From Rutpela maculata (taxonomy: Eukaryota > Arthropoda > Insecta > Coleoptera > Cerambycidae), in contig OW386286.2 in the NCBI GenBank assembly GCA_936432065.2, forward strand, positions 116,647,519 to 116,711,518: 64,000 bases of DNA, given 5' to 3'. Within the stretch, counting starts at the first letter, position 1, and every line of letters begins with the position of its first letter. The notes under the pieces are model-generated. The model was given only the letters and a program-made list of their open reading frames with translations, was not told the DNA's origin and did no database searches. The position numbers and the translations under genes are program-made. This document shows, piece after piece, positions 46,532-57,977 of this stretch.

Positions 46532-48237
46532 GAAATTTTAGGTAAGTGCTTGATTTTAAATGCCTACCAGAGTTATTAAAAGAACATATCTTCTTTCAAC
46601 TTCTAGTATGGACAAAATTTCTTGGGAAGTCGACGGCTTCCAATATGTTCTTCGATATCATTATGTTCATCTGACGGGAGGAATAACATGTTTTTGTACA
46701 TAGTCCTTTGATTTGTTTTTGTTCACTCTTACATCAGATGTGATCTCTTTTCAATTAATTGCAACTCTTCTATAATCCTCTGAAATGGGTATAAAGCAAA
46801 TTACTACAAATAAACACACACATCACAACTCGTACGTTGTAATCAAATTCAATGATTGTGATTTATAAACAAAAGCTCCTTAATATTGAAATAGATCGAA
46901 CCTACCTTCTTGAAAATAAGATTTAAACACCCCGTAAAGTGTCCACGTTTCTGGGGGGTTTTCTCTTGTTTTTCAATGATCAGTCAAATTGTTCCCGTTT
47001 GAATGGTGACCACCAAGCTTCCTTTTCGTGGACCGAGACCATTACAAAGACCACCTCAGTTTTTTTCCAAAAAGTCGATACCTACAAACGCCGTAATTAT
47101 TATAACTAATATGTACAAAGGGATACACATTAAACTTTAGTGTCTAAATATAGAATATCTGCAAATGACAACAAAACTATGTGGTAGTTATATTGTATAC
47201 AATAATTGTAAAATACTTACTGCAATGCAATTAATGTATACTTGGACTAATTAATAAATCACGGGAAAACAAAAAACAAAACACAAATTGAAATCGACAT
47301 TTGACAGCAGAAGCGTGACGTGTACTAATAGCAGTACGATGAGCATGCGCACTAACCTAATGACCGTGGCGCGCATTTAAAAAATTCTACAAGGGGATTG
47401 TAATGACATTGAAAACGGAAATCTAAATATAAAAGATAAAATGTAATTAAATAACCATTCTAAGTCTGAACTACCTGCTTAAGAAATGCCGATAGTTACC
47501 GAGATAGTTACTAATTAATTGAATACAGTACATAAATTAAAAAAGGATTATTATTCATTACTATTTAATATTTCATTCATTATTATTTAATATTTCATAT
47601 TCATTATTATTTAATATTCGATCATAAATCTAAAGTCTGGATTCAAAATTTAAAACATATTTCATATATACAATATTGACGAACGATTTAAAATTTATAA
47701 AACGTCATACACCACACAGGAGATGATTATAAATGTACTTAAACCAGATCTATATAGATAGAGAAACATCATAATTATTTTTGTAGGTAGGTAGATAGGT
47801 ACTATAAAACTAGCACTGCTGTCTCATCAGTTGTGATGCAGGTTTATTTTTATTAGTTCAAGAATCGAACCAATCAGCGTTCGAGTTAAAAGTGCTGAAC
47901 TTTTGATGATATTACTATCGGCGCGGCGCTCGGGCGATGCAAATATTTCTACAAAAAATATACCTGTATTATACAGATAAAATCATTGACGAATGTCCAT
48001 ACGATGTACATGAACACATATACGAAGAACGTTCCCTGATACGTGTACACAGTATATGCGACTGTGAACATAAACTTTTCTGTATATTCCATTTATATCA
48101 TATGTATAATCATATTTTATATGTGAAAATATTGTTTATATGGGAATGTTGAGGGAACATACATGGCACGTACAGAATGCAATTAGAACATTGGGAATGC
48201 AAAATGTACATTCGCGGAATAGTAAATGCTATCTGGG
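46532..48237 (-). mobile_element. Element C, partial copy (duplicated right part)
   Basis: Repeats 43862-45551 and ends with the same TIR and flank TTCGCTTACC as copy 2, so it is a duplicate and not a new insertion. Confidence 0.88.
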
Positions 48238-48239
48238 TT

Positions 48240-48351
48240 CGCTTACCAAGTACTACTATTTCATTTTTGTCTTGCGGTGCTGGAGGCAATTATTAATTAA
48301 ATCATTAATACTCAGTTCAGGTAAACTAAATAAACTGCCACTGTAAGCCAT
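48240..48351 (-). pseudogene. Duplicate 5' fragment of the split Polinton gene
   Basis: Copy of 45554-45666, with a one-base difference around GGAGGCAATTATT that shifts the frame. Confidence 0.55.
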
Positions 48352-48587
48352 TGTTGAACACTTGAATTTCTTTAACTAGTTGACACAAAAAACTTTGTTA
48401 CAATGCCTGTGTACGTCTCTTTTTATAATTAGAATAATTTGATATAGTGGGGGTGCTGAATTGCGGTGGGAGGTTTTGAGTTGTGGCGGGAGGTTTTGAA
48501 TTGTGGTGGGAGAGATGGGAGGTCCTCGCCATACATATATATGATGATGATCATATATATGATATGAGGGGAGGGAATGATCCTAAA

Positions 48588-48785
48588 TTATGGTGGAGGG
48601 GCGGTTGAAAATCCACCACTACTTTCACTTATTAGTATGAAATGTGAAATCAATTTTGCAGCAGGTGCCTTGATAGGTTGTATATCACAATTGTCGCACA
48701 CGGTGAATATTTTTTCATTTTTGAACGTACTGTATTCCTTTAATACACTCTTACATCTGATACATATCCATACACAGACGGGCAT
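48588..48785 (-). CDS. Small zinc-ribbon-like ORF in the right TIR
   Basis: 65 residues, ATG 48785: MPVCVWICIRCKSVLKEYS, then IFTVCDNCDIQPIKAPA. Two CxxC pairs about 28 residues apart make a zinc ribbon or knuckle plausible. In the left TIR the same start exists (ATG 9808) but the frame diverges after about 18 codons. The stop follows a GGGG/CCCC-rich stretch, and the last residues (STAPPP) are low-complexity. I take it as a possible real small gene, low certainty. Confidence 0.4.
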   Translation of the reverse strand: MPVCVWICIRCKSVLKEYSTFKNEKIFTVCDNCDIQPIKAPAAKLISHFILISESSGGFSTAPPP

Positions 48786-49252
48786 AATGATTAAGCGTTT
48801 GGAGCAATGGTAAAATATGTACTGCCTAACCTATGACATACCCCTTCCATGGTGATGAGGTAGGGAGGGGGTGAGGCGTGGCTTATGATAAAATGGAGTT
48901 GGTTATGGAAGAGTGGAGGGGATGGGGCGTGGCTTATGAAAAAATGGAGGGGGGTTCTGAGAAATTGGTGGGGGATTGAGCGGGGCTTGGGGAAAAGTGG
49001 AGGGGGGTTATAGAAGAGTAGAGGGGATGGGGTGTGGCTTATGAAAAATGGAGGGGGTTCTGGAAGAGTGGAGGGGATGGGGCGTGACTTATGAAAAATG
49101 GAGGGGGGTTCTGGAAGAGTGGAGGGGATGGGGCGTGGCTTATGAAAAATGGAGGGGGGGGTTCTGAGAAATTGGTGGGGGGTTCTGGAAAAGTGGAGGG
49201 GGGTACTAAAAAGTGGTGGGGGGTGTCTCAGAACTGTCATTTCTTTACTACT
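48735..49252. repeat. Polinton right TIR with G-rich ~50-bp units
   Basis: Inverted counterpart of 9414-9870. Units around GGGCGTGGCTTATGAAAAAT separated by runs of 4-8 G. It ends GAACTGTCATTTCTTTACTACT, then TSD TACCTT (49253-49258). Confidence 0.9.
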
Positions 49253-49258
49253 TACCTT

Positions 49259-50151
49259 TTGCCACAAAGCAAATTTTGATCCGACTTTTAGGTCCGAAGA
49301 TATTTCGATTTGAAAATTTCAGAAAATTTGACTGAAACTGCAATTTCAGCCAAACTATTTAACATTTTTGGCTGAAATTTGGTTAACAGTTTTTGTGTGA
49401 TAAAGACTACTTCCTTTCCAAATGTCAGCCAAATCGGTTGAGATCTGATTAAGACAGCCGAAATTTGATTTTCTCAGTTTTTTTCGTACATATATATGAA
49501 TATCAGGAGGGTCAGATATCTTCCCAAAATTTAAACTGAAGGTTCCTTTAATATTGAGAATAAAAGGATACCATTTTCTTTTCTTAACTAGTTGTTTAAG
49601 TGATCAAAAATAAATTAAGACAACAAATTTGACCTTTAAAGTGTCCAAAATACCCCTTTTCGGCCAAAAAAGCATGGTTCCAAATCTTTTTGGAAATGAA
49701 AATTTTAGGGTTTTATTATGCTCGTCATGACAAATAATTTCCGCAGGGTCTGCATCCATCTTAAAAATTTCCTAATCCTTTCCTAAACCGACTCCACTAT
49801 TAAGCTGCATTTTCTATATATTTATTTAATTTTTCCTGATTACTCTTAAGGTCAAACATTCTAATAACGATTCTAATAAATATTAAAACGCAATATTACA
49901 CAACACTTTTAATTAAAATTTTTAACTTACCTTTTTGTCTGTTCGGTCACTATAATTTACTTTATCATAAAAGTAATTAGAAAAGTAATTAGAAATGTAA
50001 TTGCTAATTCCTTTTTTAAAGACATGTACTTTGTAATTGTAATTAGTTCCTTTTCTAAAAAAGTAATTTGTAATTGTAATTAGTTCCTTTTTTAAAAAAA
50101 GTAATTTGTAATTGTAATTATTTTTAAATTACAAGGAATTACCCAGCTCTG
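49259..50151. other. Right part of the hAT-type element, no gene
   Basis: AT-rich DNA, then TAATTGTAATTAGTTCC repeats (49970-50140) that mirror the array at the left end, and the TIR. Confidence 0.7.
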
Positions 50152-50159
50152 TTGTAAAT

Positions 50160-51239
50160 AATACTTTTCAATGGGTGCACTGAGAAATCCTTATTAAATT
50201 CTTATATAAAACTAAACTAATAAACACACAAACAAATCTTATAAAAACCGTATACTAATTATTTCTTATTAAATGTTATAAAATTCATCTCTGGTTTCCT
50301 GATGAAACATTATTAGTTTTACCACTATTGGAATCCCATGAACTCAAATTAATAGTTGTAAATCATTATTAATACGTTTTAAAAGATGTCCCTATACATC
50401 CTTATTAAATTCTTATATAAACTAAACTGATATGGACCTATGAAGTCTTATAAAAATAAGTACAAATATATCCTTATAAAAATGTATAAAATGCCTACTA
50501 GAAACTCCTTGGTATATCTTTTCAATTTCATTACTCTTCAAATTCCAAAAAAAAACCTCATAAAAGTGTTCGATAATACTTTATTTATACTTTTTAACAT
50601 GCATCCTTGTACGTTTCCATTAAATTCTTATATAAACTAAACTGATATGTACCCATGAAGTTTTATAAAAATAAGTACAAATATAGGTATCCTTATAAAA
50701 ATGTATAAAATGTCTACTAGGAACTCCTTAGTATATCTTTTCAATTTTATTACTCTTCAGATGCCAAAGAAAGTCACAAAATTATTCGATGTAATTCCTT
50801 ATTAGTACTTTTTAATATGTATCCTTATAAATCCTTATTAAATTATTATATAAACTAAAACTGATAACAATCTCTCAGATCTTACAAAAACCATATACTA
50901 ATTGTTTCTTATAAAAGATTACAGAACTCGTATTTGATTTTACTGATAAAACCTTTTCAGTTTCAACACTTTTCAGATCACATGAGAACTTATCAAATTA
51001 AAAGTTGAAATGCCATATAAAAACTGTTTTTAGTATAAACACTTATGGAAACATACCAATAACAACATGGGTATTCCAACTCAATTACGATTTCTTTAGA
51101 TACTTATTCATCCCAATATAATTTCTATATAGCAAAATTAATGTACTGTATAAAACCTTATAAACCAGATAGGCTCTTATGATGACCCATAAAAAATGTA
51201 TAATTATCTATAAGTTTGAAATGGGATTTTTTGACAGGG
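50160..51239. repeat. Element A body, right part
   Basis: Degenerate repeats built on CTTATATAAACTAAACTGATA, CTTATAAAAATGTATAAAATG and TACTCTTCA. No gene. Confidence 0.7.
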
Positions 51240-51241
51240 AA

Positions 51242-51493
51242 GGGGGGGGGGGGCAAGCTCTTGCAAGTAATTGCCAATTAGTAAATGATGCAGTCAGGTT
51301 GTTGGCAGATCAGATATATACCATGAGCAGTCTCTGTCCAGCCAACATGTGGTTAGTGATAGCCTCGACAAATTTGTCAGGGGAGTTACTACAGAGCACA
51401 CCCTTAAATGGTTGGTTATTTGGGGACAATTTATCAGAAAAATTGAATTTAAAAACGCCTCGTATGAATATACAGGAATTCCTTGATCTGTAA
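51242..51493 (+). pseudogene. Possible host terminal exon, right half
   Basis: After a 12-G run, an open frame of about 80 residues: LVNDAVRLLADQIYTMSSLC, ANMWLVIASTNLSGELLQST, LNGWLFGDNLSEKL, ending EFLDL-stop. Composition is that of an ordinary globular protein, unlike the repeats around it. A poly(A) signal (AATAAAAC, about 51530) follows. I do not recognise it. The left half may be 6922-7011. Confidence 0.4.
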
Positions 51494-53460
51494 TACTCTC
51501 TTAGATTTTAACAAACTCTTGATAAGGGTAATAATAAAACGTCTTTATTAAAAAAATAAATAATATACAGAGCGAAGTTTAGACCCCAAAGGATTACTCT
51601 TACACTTAACTCTATAAAGCACTTAAGTTATTACTTACAATTAAATTTTACTGACACGCAAAGAAAAAACATTTGAAAGACAAACAAAAAAAAAAACAAC
51701 AAAGTATCCCATTATTATTTCTCTCCTATACTTAAATAGTATCAAAATTGATGCTCAGTAATAGTGCCTTTTAGCTTACACTTAAATGGTAAGGATTACA
51801 GGATTTGGAGAAGTAGGTAAAGAATTATGTTTTTATTGCATTTTAAGAGAACGATTTTAAATAATAATGTTCTAAATCTGGTATATTGAACATTATCTCA
51901 TGGAATAAGCAAAGGATAAGAGGTGTAATTTTGTCTTATTATTATTTACATTTAATCAATGTAATATTTATTCTGGCAGATCTTGGCTTGTCATATTTAT
52001 GGAGCCCATATATAAGTCTTCAACATGAATTTTGTATCTTCTGTAATCTGCTTCAATTTATTGTGTTCAAACAGAGTTCATAGGTATATGAAACTACAAT
52101 AATTTAAGTGTGTTACTCAACACCAACACTTCACAGAGATTTTTAGACGTACCTATTGAAATTTAATATATGTCTGTGGAATGTAGATTTTTTTTAATTA
52201 CTTTGTTTACTTGTGAATTGAATTTTAAGGGTTGTCAAATATTACACCCAAAACTTTCTGCTGATTTAATTATGGAAAGAATTTCTCCATTTATTTTATT
52301 TGCATCCAACTATTACATCTACGTCATTTATACCACTGAACATCAGTAGCATATCTGTATGTTTTTCTGTTGGTTGGCTATGGGAAATGGCTTAATAACG
52401 TAAAACAATATTAGATGTGCGTAAGTTTATCGCAAAATTAAGAAAAGTAACAATATAAGTTTCTAGAAATTTATACAAAACTGATTTTATGATGTTGGAA
52501 GTTCCCCAGAGAAGCACCTTGAGATACATAATTCGCTTCGTGTCATTCAAATATATAAGAACTGACAAATATTCACTATAGATTGTAGAGAAAATAACTA
52601 AAATACGCCCTATCACTGAGTCTGGGTGGCTTTATGTAAAACAATTTTAACAGGCTAAATACTTGACTTAAAAGCCTATGGGTCATACAAAAATAATATC
52701 ATAATTGCACGGTATAAGTGCACGTGTGGAATAATTTTTTGACCAGAGATGTAAATATGGTAAATCATTTGAAAATTTATAAAATATGTAAGTATATATA
52801 AACATAAAAGTACTTAACAACAACATAAGTAAACTTTTGTTGTTTTTAAGTTAAACTAAAATTTAAAATGATTTTATCATAAGCATTCTCAATTAAATGA
52901 TTATTTATGACTGACTTGTACCTAATTAGCATTAGCACATTTTGTAAACAAGTTAAAAGATTGCGATGTTTTATTCAGACTTCAAAGGAATAATGAGGAA
53001 TCTTTGGTCGCAGGACTATTATGGGACAAATCTTGAGTAATAACAGCAATAATATTTATTGGTGTATATAACATACATTTCTTATTTTACTTTGAAAATA
53101 GGATATTAGAAAATTGAATGCCATATCATATAAATAATTAAATATTTACAATCATTGTAAAAGAAATTGTTTAGCAATGCTTATGCTTATTCTTGTAAAC
53201 GTAGACGTTTTCAAATATATATAGATATATAAATTAATTACAGTTACAATTTCTAAATGTACCATGGCAACTAATCTCACAAACGCCTAAGTCCTGCAAA
53301 AATTCCAAGGCATATTTTGCAAATGAATATACGGTTAATGTGTGCACTGTTTCCCCAATTTGTAAAATAATATCATATTTAAGTGAACATATTAACTTAA
53401 TTACTTATACACAAGTTTACATATTTGCTACATAATTTTACTTAAAAATGTTTACCTACT
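51494..53460. other. Intergenic, no gene seen
   Basis: AT-rich DNA without long frames, TIRs or repeats I could define. Confidence 0.5.
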
Positions 53461-53469
53461 TCATTTTAC

Positions 53470-53942
53470 GACATCGAAGTCATGGAACGCGTCAGTGTCA
53501 CGTTCACGCAGCACGCCAGTGTAAAATGATGTAAAATCTAACGTTCGTGTGTTTTGATCATTTTTGTGAAAAATTGTGGATGATGTCTTTTAATAACTTT
53601 AATGCAGAACTGTGAACCATAAAGCGTTGTGACTTTTTTAAATATTATTTTATTTGGACGTTTTATTAGTGTAGAGGTAGGTGCAAACATAAACATGCCC
53701 TCTTGTTTGCGAATTTGGTGTACATGTTGGAGGTGCACCAGTGAATGACCCAAAAGTAAGTTTGTGTTGTACCGTTGTTATAAAGATATTTATTTAAATG
53801 AAACGTAATCTTTTTATAGGTTTGAATTATTTCACGGGCAATCGTTATTCTCGACAGACAATTATATCATTACATGGATTTTGTTACACAAAAGCTGAAT
53901 GTTAGTGCTGTTCCCACATTATTAAGTTCAACTGAATCCAAC
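53470..53942 (+). CDS. Probable 5' exons of an unidentified host gene
   Basis: A non-coding exon-like stretch (relatively CG-rich, about 53470-53757) ends at a GTAAGT donor (about 53756). A 60-bp intron ends TTTTTATAG (53819). Exon 2 starts at 53820 with ATG at 53874 and codes 23 residues (MDFVTQKLNVSAVPTLLSST and three more) up to a GTAAGA donor at 53943, in phase 0. Tiny introns match the AUP1-like gene. The next exon is not identified; AG-flanked candidates lie near 55174 and 56440. Gene identity unknown. Confidence 0.35.
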
Positions 53943-55680
53943 GTAAGAAGTTGTAATTCAAGGAAACCCAGATCTTAATAGTGACCAAAAGCCTCGCCAA
54001 AAGCTTTTGCGAAGTACTATGCATAGGTATGGTAATTATTTACCGACATCTTATAGCACCTACTTTGTGTTCGTTACTGTATTGTACATATATTTCATGG
54101 TTTTGTATGTGTAAAGTAGGCTAATATTTTCCTGCAATTTTTCTTTTGTTCAAAATTGGCTTCAGCACGTCAAAATACTTCAAAAAAATTAGATCAGAAC
54201 TTTAGGACAAAACCATTGCCCCTTTTTAGGGGATAAAACCAAACCAAAAGCTGATAAATTTTTTTTTAATATCAGAATCTGTTTCAACATTTAAAAAAAC
54301 AGGATTAGATGGTTCTGATTAAAAGCGCAGCCCCTTTTTTTTGTTGTCTTGCGATTAATGATATTGCTTTTATCGCCATTAAAAAAATTAATTTGATCAT
54401 TATAAAACTACGAAGAAAACTAGAATTGTCTGAACCTTTATGTTAATTTTGTTGCAATAAATTAAGACAATCACATTTTCTTATATCAAATGGCTCTCAG
54501 TGAATGTAATAGTATAATATAATTTAATATTTATACAAAAAAAGCTTAAGAAACAGTAACAAGTTCGAAAATTGAATCGTTGATTGTTTACTTTTCAGTA
54601 GCGTTAATTAACAATTTGTTTATATGACTGTTAAAGAAACTACTTTTATCATGTGATTCTCACAAGATTGATGCACTCGTCTACAACTTATGCACGAAAA
54701 AAGTACTGCTTTACACACTTGTTGCATAAATAAGTAGGCATTTTAAAATTATTTAAAACAATTTTTTGGCAATTATTTAACAAATGCATTTTTTTCACGT
54801 TTCACGGCTCCCAATTGGCGTAGAAAACCCCGTTTTTTAAAATTGTTTCTTTTTTTGTGATCTTTTGAAGCATTCTAATAATTTTTAATTGTTTAATTCT
54901 GAGAAAAGAATTCTTTATAAAAAATTTAAAATGATTTTAAATAGATTTAAAAAATTATATTAACACCACTGAAGAGTAGGAGAAAAATCTACATTCTAAA
55001 ACAAATTGTTCTATGACTTGATGCACTTAAACAGTCAACGGTTCAATTTTCGACTTTGTTATTGTTTTTTTGGCGTTGTTATAAACATTTCCGCTTGAAA
55101 TTTGGTGTGATGATTTAATGGGCTTATTTAGCATATTTTTTTATTACATTTTGCAAAAAAATCTCTTAATTTTAGAGCGAAATTCAAAAAACCAGGATAT
55201 TCTAAGATCTCTAGAGGCTTTAAAATTAATCAAGAATATAGACGCTGCGTGAAGTCATTCACTCCTAGTTGCATTTTCATTCCCCTTTTTTTCGGCAGTT
55301 ATATGCTGCATACTCTTATGTTGAAATACTCCAATAGTCCCCAAATCACCATCTCTGGCAGATTAGATAAATCTGATTTTAAATAGCTGGGTTTTAACAG
55401 TGTAAACTCAACTTTGAGGCAGACTTTCGGATTGAATGACAGCACTTTGAGCACATCGGTTCATGTTTAAAGCAGTATACTTCTGAAACTTATCGGATCG
55501 ACCTCAAATTTTCCATTCCATTGGAAGCGTGTTTTCGTAAAGTTTTGTTAAAATATATACATTATCATTTAAGCTATCATAAATTGTTTAATAACTTAAC
55601 AAATTGATCAAAATAGTTTGCATCTAGTTTTCTTCACAATTTAGTAAAGGATACAAGCTATATAACCAGATTTACTACAC
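53943..55680. other. Putative intron, no defined elements
   Basis: AT-rich DNA with many stops in all frames. Confidence 0.4.
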
Positions 55681-55682
55681 TA

Positions 55683-56403
55683 TACAGGGTGCGCCACTTA
55701 AAACTCCCCAGACTTGTAACTTTTTTATTTTCGAAGCGATGACCATGTTGGGCACATCAACTTGTAAACATTTTTAAAACCTTTAAATATCCATACAGAG
55801 TGATTATTATTATTTTTTGAATGGTTAAGAAAGGAAACTTAATTTCTTTGAATATTTTTTTACCTCACCCTGTACATAGACTGTGTTATCTTTTCTTATA
55901 AGGTTTTAATTAGCTTCAATTTATGTTATTAAAATAAAAAAACTTAAAAAATAAAAAATTTGCAATTTCCTACTTAGTAGGTACATTTTAATATGTTAGT
56001 TTTTAAAAATATATTTTTTTATATTTTGTTACTGTTTTATTACGCTGAATATTGTTTGTGATATGTCTTTTACAGATAAAGCATAAAATTATTATTTACA
56101 TTCCTTTCAAAGTAATTTAAAAAAAAATCAGTTTGGAATGTTTTTAATTCCTTTCTCTAAAACCAAAAAGAATTTCGAATATGACGTAATAATATAAATT
56201 GAAGCTAATTAAAACCTTTATAAGAAAACATTAACGCAGTTCATGTACAGGGTGACGTATAAAAATATTCAAGGAAATTAAGATTTCTTTCTTAACAATT
56301 TTTTCAATTTTTTTTTAAATGCTTTAAAAATATCTACAATTTGATGTGCCTTAAAAAATAAGAAAATTACAAGCCTGGGGAGTTATAAATGGTGCACCCT
56401 GTA
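55683..56403. mobile_element. TA-flanked hairpin MITE, mariner-like ends
   Basis: Starts TACAGGGTGCGCCACTTA and ends with GGTGCACCCTGTA; ACTCCCCAGAC/CCTGGGGAGT and GCTTCAATTTATG/AAATTGAAGC recur inverted, so nearly the whole 720 bp folds. TA flanks both ends (55681-55682, 56404-56405). Non-coding. Confidence 0.75.
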
Positions 56404-56889
56404 TATGAAATAGACTAATATTTCAATTATTTTCACAGGTTGTGTAACTGATGTTCAAGTAGCAAATGTCAGAGTGACGAAGGCTGACCAAAGAACGAGT
56501 ACAATCAGAAACGACCCGAAAAATGCTTAACACTTATTGTAGATACTTAGTTAACTTGAATATAGATTAGTTACACAAAAGACACTAGTATTAATCTCTC
56601 CTAAATCAACAGTTAATAAAATAAATTAAATGAAATTTGAGCTTTACTAGGAATGCAAGGCAAGGTAGGTAGGTGGGTATACATCATTGGAGAAGAAAAA
56701 ATATCGTATAGCTGCTTTCTAAAGAATATATAGATGACAACGTCGAGGACAACGCCTAATGCCTGGTTTACCTACTGGGATATACAGAGATTAAGATGGA
56801 ATTGAAACTCTGTTGATACTAATTAACTTAGTTTAAACTGTCATTCAATTCGAGAATCTTTCCTAAGCTAATATATGTTGACAAATCAG

Positions 56890-57450
56890 ACAACCATATC
56901 TTGCATTATATGCTTTTTATCTCTTTTTGATGTAGCATGTATTTATTTTATATACATAATACATAATGTTCAAAATAGCACCCTATAGTACTTTTTAAAT
57001 ATTGATACTAGAGAACTGGATTCTTGGAGTTAAATATATGAATATAAATTCCTCATGAATTGTCCAGAAAAATTGATATTCTTTAGGAAATAACTGGAGG
57101 GGACTTCAACTTTTATTTTTAAGTAGAATACCTCTGAACATTTTTAGAAAGTTAGATAGTTTTATATTTTAAATATTAACCATTTCTTACAACAAAATTT
57201 CATTCAAAATATAAAACTACTCGGCTCTCTAAATAAGGTATCCAACTTAAAAATAAAACTTGGTGTCAACTTCGGTAATTTTCTAAAGAAATATATTTTT
57301 CTGTATAACTTATAAGGAACTTTATTCATATATCTAACTTTAAAAATCCAGTTGTGTAGTATCAATATTTAAAAAGTGCTGGGATATGCTATTTTGAACA
57401 TACGGTAGGTAGATAAAATATATACATGCTACATCATAAAGAGATAAAAA
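56890..57450. repeat. Imperfect inverted repeat around ~57175
   Basis: CTTTTTATCTCTTTTTGATG, TTCAAAATAGCA and AAGTTAGATAG find complements at 57190-57450. Followed by a short tandem repeat (CTACATCATAAAGAGATAAA at 57429 and 57502). Confidence 0.65.
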
Positions 57451-57977
57451 GTATATAAGTTACATAGCGTAAGGTCACTATCAAGTGGTTGAATATACAT
57501 ATATGCTACATCATAAAGAGATAAAATTAGTTACGTATGCTTTACATAGCAAGTGGTTGAATATACATATACGCTTCGTCATTTGTTCCATACCGTGACG
57601 TCACAGTGTTACCTCTTCACTATGTAAAAACCGCTGCCCAAGGAATCACTACTTCCACATCCAGATTCTCTATCCAAGTCACTCACAACGAAAAAACTTT
57701 GTATGTGAAAATAATTGTTTATGGAACTTTAATAATATAATATTTGAAATCCTCTACCCCAAAAACCCATAAAACGATACCCCACATCGGTAGTGGGGTG
57801 GGGGTGGTGATAGGGGGGTGGTAGTGGTGGGTGGATGAAGTAAAAAAATATTTTGAGGTTTCTGGTTCCGGTACATACACTAAATCACAATTTTTTTTCA
57901 TCCCCTTTAATAAGGATGTGGGGGTGGTAATGGGGGTGGCCAATGCCAAAAATTTTTTTGAGACCTTAGCTTCTCTT

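Larger units (their letters stand above)
43862..49217. repeat. 2.67-kb tandem duplication at the right Polinton end
   Basis: 43862-46531 is repeated by 46532-49217 with a shift of 2670-2686 bp and very high identity. The unit joins the right part of element C2, the 5' part of the split gene, the zinc-ribbon ORF and most of the TIR array. At the junction (about 46530) the G-rich TIR array runs straight into element C sequence (GTGGTGGAAATTTTAGG). Only the second copy has the true Polinton end. High identity means the event is recent. Confidence 0.9.
9414..49252. mobile_element. Polinton/Maverick (39.8 kb with nested insertions)
   Basis: A self-synthesising virus-like transposon. Ends start with 5'-AG (AGTAGTAAAGAAATGACAG) as Polinton TIRs do, and a 6-bp TSD TACCTT flanks both sides. 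Inside are family B protein-primed polymerase, retroviral-type integrase with chromodomain, adenain-type protease, FtsK/HerA-type ATPase, double jelly-roll major capsid, penton protein and a PLA2 protein. Without the later insertions (D, hAT-like, C2, duplication) it would be about 19 kb, a usual Polinton size. It is decayed: at least four core genes carry stops or frameshifts. Confidence 0.95.
8861..50151. mobile_element. hAT-type element interrupted by the Polinton (TSD TTGTAAAT)
   Basis: Ends CAGAGCTGGGTAATTCC and GGAATTACCCAGCTCTG are exact inverted repeats. The flanking 8-mers TTGTAAAT (8853-8860 and 50152-50159) are identical. CAGAGSTGGG-type ends with 8-bp TSDs are typical of hAT transposons. 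Own sequence is 8861-9413 plus 49259-50151, about 1.4 kb. No transposase frame is seen, so it is probably non-autonomous. Confidence 0.85.
7012..51239. mobile_element. Element A, outermost transposon of the nest (TSD AA)
   Basis: The left end CCCTGTCAAAAAATCC and right end GGATTTTTTGACAGGG are perfect inverted repeats, flanked by AA on both sides (7010-7011 and 51240-51241). Its own DNA is only 7012-8860 plus 50152-51239 (about 2.9 kb); the rest is later insertions. The body is degenerate tandem repeats built on TTTTTATAG, AATGTAAATTCC and TGAGTCTATCAGTA. A related copy (element B) lies at 20587-27600. No coding capacity is seen, so it is non-autonomous. Confidence 0.82.

Noticed and set aside
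48791..49267. 158-codon Pro/Ser-rich frame on the minus strand
   Set aside because: It is the C-rich TIR unit array read as codons; composition, not a gene.
57719..57949. 76-codon minus-strand frame with TTPTSLL repeats
   Set aside because: Low-complexity GGGGTGGTG region.
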